Origin: Candidatus Omnitrophica bacterium UBA1562
GTDB lineage: Bacteria; Omnitrophota; Gorgyraeia; Gygaellales; Profunditerraquicolaceae
Assembly (NCBI GenBank): GCA_002322525.1
Contig: DCOU01000136.1
Location: 1 to 7,529 of the forward strand
Direction: 5' to 3'
Length of the DNA: 7,529 nt
Made by a program: the position numbers and the translations under genes
Shown: piece after piece, positions 5,295-7,529 of the stretch
How positions within the stretch are numbered: position 1 is the first letter of the stretch
How the letters are laid out: each line of letters opens with the position of its first letter
Notes under the pieces: model-generated
Databases searched by the model: none
Told to the model about the DNA's origin: nothing
The model's input: the letters and a program-made list of their open reading frames with translations, nothing else

Positions 5295-7075
5295 GACAAC
5301 CCTATAATATTACCTTTCTCGTCAATGTCAATATTTTCACCCACCGGATGGCTTGGTAGCCCAGGCATAGTCTGCATTTTACCACATAAAGGATATAAAA
5401 ATCCTGCGCCAATTGAGGCGCGGATATCTCTTACGGGTAAGATAAAATCTTTTGGCCTTCCCTTAAGATTCGGGTCGTGTGATAAAGAAAGGTGGGTCTT
5501 GGCCATGCATATAGGCAGTTTATCCCAGCGGCGTTCAGTAAATAGTTTAATTTTAGATTCAGCCAAATCCGCGTATTCGACATCCTTGGCCCCATAAATC
5601 GAGGTCGCAATAATTTTAATCTTTTCCTTTATGGGTAAATCCAGCGGATAAAGGAAATTAAATTTCTTAGACCCTTCCTTTAAAGGTTTAGGAAGGTCTA
5701 TCCTTTCTGGATTAGGCCCTTCCTTTAAAGGTGTAGGAAGGCCTACCCCTGTGGGGTTAGGTAAATTTGTTGCTTTAATTATGCTTTTAGCTAAATCTAT
5801 CCCACCTCTTGAGCCCTCTTGCCAGACTTCACTTACACAACAATCATACGCGCCGAATTCTTTGGCTTTCTTTTTCACAAATTCTATTTCTTTATCAGTA
5901 TCGCAAGAAAATCTATTTATTGCTACTACCACAGGGATACCGAAAACCAGAATATTCTCTATCTGTTTCTCTAAATTACAAATCCCTTGCTCTATAGCTT
6001 TTATATCTTCTCTTTCAAGGCAGGTATCTAACGGTATGCCTGCCACAATCTTAAATCTTCCGCTATGGGCTTTTAAAGCCCTTATAGACAAGACCATCAC
6101 AGCTGCATCCGGTATGAGCCCGCTTGCGCGGCATTTAATATCAAAAAATTTCTCTGCGCCGCAGTCAGCGCCAAAACCTGCCTCAGTAACCACGTAGTCG
6201 GAAAAAGCTAAAGCAATTCTATCCGCTAATATCGAACTATTTCCGTGCGCAATATTAGCAAAAGGCCCTGCGTGCACAAAACAAGGCGTATTCTCGATTG
6301 TCTGAATGAGATTTGGTTTTACGGCGTTTTTCAGAAGAACTGCCATACTACCCGCGACCTTTAAATCTTGCGTGGTTACGGGTTTACCATCAAAAGTATC
6401 TGCTAAAACTATTCTGCCGATGCGCTGCCGCAGATCCTGCAAGCCATTACTTAAAGCTAATATTGCCATTATTTCTGAAGCAACCGTAATATCAAAGCCG
6501 GTGTCCCGGGGGATTCCGTCTTGTTTTGTGCCTAAGCCAATCCTTATGTTTCTTAAAAACCTATCGCTTACATCTACTACCCGGCGCCAGTATATCTTAT
6601 CAGGGTTGATATTTAGTATATTACCTTTAAATACTGAATTATCTAAGAATGCCGCTGCCAGATTATGGGCGAGGCCAACTGCATGCACATCACCGGTAAA
6701 ATTAAGATTAAAATCCTCCATAGGTAACACTTGGGAATATCCGCCTCCTGCAGCACCGCCTTTTATGCCAAACACAGGCCCTAAGGAAGGCTGCCTGATA
6801 CAGGCCGAAGTAAGTTTTCCTAATCTATTTAAGCTCATCGAAAGCCCTATGGTGGTTACGGTCTTTCCTTCGCCTAAAGGAGTAGGGGTAATAGCAGTAA
6901 CTAAAATATACTTACCTTTTTTTGCATCCTTAATCTTATCCAGAATACTTAAATCTATCTTTGCAATATAGTGGCTATAAGGGATAAGATAAACTTTGTC
7001 TATTTTTAGTCTCTTGGCTATTTTTTCTATAGGTTCTTTTTCAGCCTTGCGCACAATCTCAATATCAGACAGCAT
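5291..7075 (-). CDS. fhs: Formate-tetrahydrofolate ligase (formyl-THF synthetase)
   Basis: The enzyme makes 10-formyl-THF from formate, THF and ATP, the entry step of the methyl branch. In characterised relatives it is a cytoplasmic homotetramer. At 594 residues it has the family marks: N-terminal SDIEIVRKA, ATP-binding loop TPTPLGEGKT (62-71), RQPSLGPVFGIKGGAAGGG (94-112), FTGDVHAVGLAHN (126-138), FVHAGPFANIAHGNSS (266-281), TEAGFGADCGAEKFFDIKC (297-315), and the C-terminal TMPGLPSHP (569-577). Typical members are about 555-560 residues. The excess is a Pro/Lys-rich insert at about 438-471, just before the FLYPLDLPIKEKI segment, made of two 15-residue copies (439-453 and 454-468) encoded by tandem palindromic DNA units. 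All recognised catalytic motifs flank the insert intact, so the protein is probably active. ATG at 7075 is preceded by AGGAG at 7085-7081. Confidence 0.95.
   Translation of the reverse strand: MLSDIEIVRKAEKEPIEKIAKRLKIDKVYLIPYSHYIAKIDLSILDKIKDAKKGKYILVTAITPTPLGEGKTVTTIGLSMSLNRLGKLTSACIRQPSLGPVFGIKGGAAGGGYSQVLPMEDFNLNFTGDVHAVGLAHNLAAAFLDNSVFKGNILNINPDKIYWRRVVDVSDRFLRNIRIGLGTKQDGIPRDTGFDITVASEIMAILALSNGLQDLRQRIGRIVLADTFDGKPVTTQDLKVAGSMAVLLKNAVKPNLIQTIENTPCFVHAGPFANIAHGNSSILADRIALAFSDYVVTEAGFGADCGAEKFFDIKCRASGLIPDAAVMVLSIRALKAHSGRFKIVAGIPLDTCLEREDIKAIEQGICNLEKQIENILVFGIPVVVAINRFSCDTDKEIEFVKKKAKEFGAYDCCVSEVWQEGSRGGIDLAKSIIKATNLPNPTGVGLPTPLKEGPNPERIDLPKPLKEGSKKFNFLYPLDLPIKEKIKIIATSIYGAKDVEYADLAESKIKLFTERRWDKLPICMAKTHLSLSHDPNLKGRPKDFILPVRDIRASIGAGFLYPLCGKMQTMPGLPSHPVGENIDIDEKGNIIGLS
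5672..5761 (-). repeat. Tandem pair of 45-bp palindromic units inserted in frame in fhs
   Basis: Two adjacent 45-bp units, 5672-5716 and 5717-5761, match at 37 of 45 positions. Each contains a ccttcct/aggaagg inverted repeat (5673-5679 with 5690-5696; 5718-5724 with 5735-5741) around a tttaaagg core, plus a second stem-loop built on ccta...tagg. In that second stem a C-G pair in one unit (5756/5746) is T-A in the other (5711/5701). The unit is a multiple of three and open in the fhs frame, adding PNPTGVGLPTPLKEG and PNPERIDLPKPLKEG to the protein. This resembles palindromic elements known to insert in frame into genes, such as Rickettsia RPEs. Confidence 0.85.
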
Positions 7076-7080
7076 AAATT

Positions 7081-7085
7081 CTCCT
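7081..7085 (-). promoter_or_regulatory. Shine-Dalgarno AGGAG of fhs overlapping the yraN stop
   Basis: AGGAG lies five bases before the fhs ATG and shares its first two bases with the yraN TAG (7086-7084). The 8-nt spacing between the genes suggests that fhs translation is coupled to that of yraN. Confidence 0.75.
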
Positions 7086-7494
7086 AATAAAGGAAGTGAT
7101 TATTTAGTTCAAAGGCATTTTTAATCAAGTCTAATTGGGGCTTGGCTTTTGAATACATTATAGAAACAACATCAAACCTTGCTTTTTTATCTAAAAGGTT
7201 TTTTTCTTTAAGAAATGCAAGCGCTGCTTTAGAAATCTGTCTTTGTTTGGACTCGGAAATTGCCTCAACAGGTGAGCCGAACCTGTTGGATTGACGCGTC
7301 TTTACTTCTATAAAACAGATTGTCCCTTTGTCAGAAGCAATAATATCTATTTCGCCTAACTTTGTTTTATAATTTCTTAATAGGATTTTGTACCCGTTGT
7401 CTTTTAATAAACCAACTGCTGCTTCTTCTCCCTTTTTACCTAAATATAAATCTTGTTTAGACACTGCAAACTCCGTTAGAAAGACGCCTCCCAT
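7084..7494 (-). CDS. yraN: YraN / UPF0102 family protein (endonuclease-like fold)
   Basis: This is a small conserved bacterial protein of uncertain role. It has the layout of restriction-endonuclease-like folds: GKKGEEAA (19-26), GEIDIIA (47-53), FIEVKTR (61-67) and RFDVV (106-110), where the D50 and E63-x-K65 residues form the usual metal-site pattern. The length (136, or 126 from the alternative start) fits the family. Two starts are possible. ATG at 7494 has AAGGA eight bases upstream. An in-frame GTG at 7464 has CGGAG six bases upstream and would give the more family-like beginning MSKQDLYLGKKGE, so it may be the true start. Its place after a probable rnhB end matches the common rnhB-yraN order in bacteria. 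It is a housekeeping neighbour and not a Wood-Ljungdahl component, but it is tightly linked to fhs and probably shares its transcript. Confidence 0.9.
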   Translation of the reverse strand: MGGVFLTEFAVSKQDLYLGKKGEEAAVGLLKDNGYKILLRNYKTKLGEIDIIASDKGTICFIEVKTRQSNRFGSPVEAISESKQRQISKAALAFLKEKNLLDKKARFDVVSIMYSKAKPQLDLIKNAFELNNHFLY

Positions 7495-7506
7495 TAGAAG
7501 AATCCT

Positions 7507-7529
7507 TTAGGCTGTCACGAAACTCGTGC
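7507..7529 (-). CDS. rnhB: Probable 3' end of ribonuclease HII gene (partial)
   Basis: Only the last seven codons are in the window. The minus strand reads (R/S/G/C)-T-S-F-V-T-A and then TAA at 7509-7507. The TSF fits the conserved (H)R-x-SF near the C-terminus of ribonuclease HII, and rnhB directly before yraN is a common bacterial order. The stop is 12 nt before the yraN ATG. The assignment rests on synteny and three residues, so it is tentative. Confidence 0.4.

Noticed and set aside
6306..6971. Plus-strand frame of 221 codons
   Set aside because: It lies wholly antisense to the conserved core of fhs, its translation resembles no protein family, and it has no ribosome site or neighbours on that strand.

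Overview
The window is one leftward (minus-strand) gene block coding for the folate ('methyl') branch of the Wood-Ljungdahl pathway plus carbon monoxide dehydrogenase. Read in the direction of transcription (high to low coordinates) it runs: last codons of a probable ribonuclease HII gene (rnhB), yraN (UPF0102), fhs (formate-tetrahydrofolate ligase), fchA (methenyl-THF cyclohydrolase), folD (methylene-THF dehydrogenase), a 272-bp spacer with a palindromic repeat and a decayed gene fragment, metF (methylene-THF reductase), cooS (Ni-CODH catalytic subunit) and a cooF-like four-cluster ferredoxin. It ends in about 300 bp of stacked palindromes. No plus-strand gene is supported.

Genes from yraN to folD are tightly coupled: the yraN stop lies inside the fhs Shine-Dalgarno, fhs and fchA share ATGA, and folD starts inside fchA. 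After folD the operon is interrupted. A promoter-like pair and a leader hairpin before metF suggest that metF-cooS can be transcribed separately. A weak hairpin with a T-run separates cooS from cooF and may reduce cooF expression.

Together Fhs, FchA, FolD and MetF would take formate to methyl-THF. CooS-CooF would interconvert CO and CO2 with ferredoxin-level electrons. Acetyl-CoA synthase, the corrinoid protein, the methyltransferase, MetV and formate dehydrogenase are not in the window, so the direction of flux and the full pathway cannot be judged here.

The organism is an anaerobic bacterium of moderate-to-low GC. Dense palindromic repeats in spacers, one of them inside a gene, together with these gene families resemble uncultivated lineages such as Candidatus Omnitrophota. 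That assignment is an inference from general impression, not a search result.

The most notable points are: (1) FolD has Gln where the cyclohydrolase Lys belongs and Glu where a folate-site Asp belongs, while a dedicated cyclohydrolase gene overlaps it; (2) Fhs carries an in-frame tandem pair of 45-bp palindromic units that accounts for its extra length; (3) a 58-codon gene remnant abuts a palindromic repeat between folD and metF.
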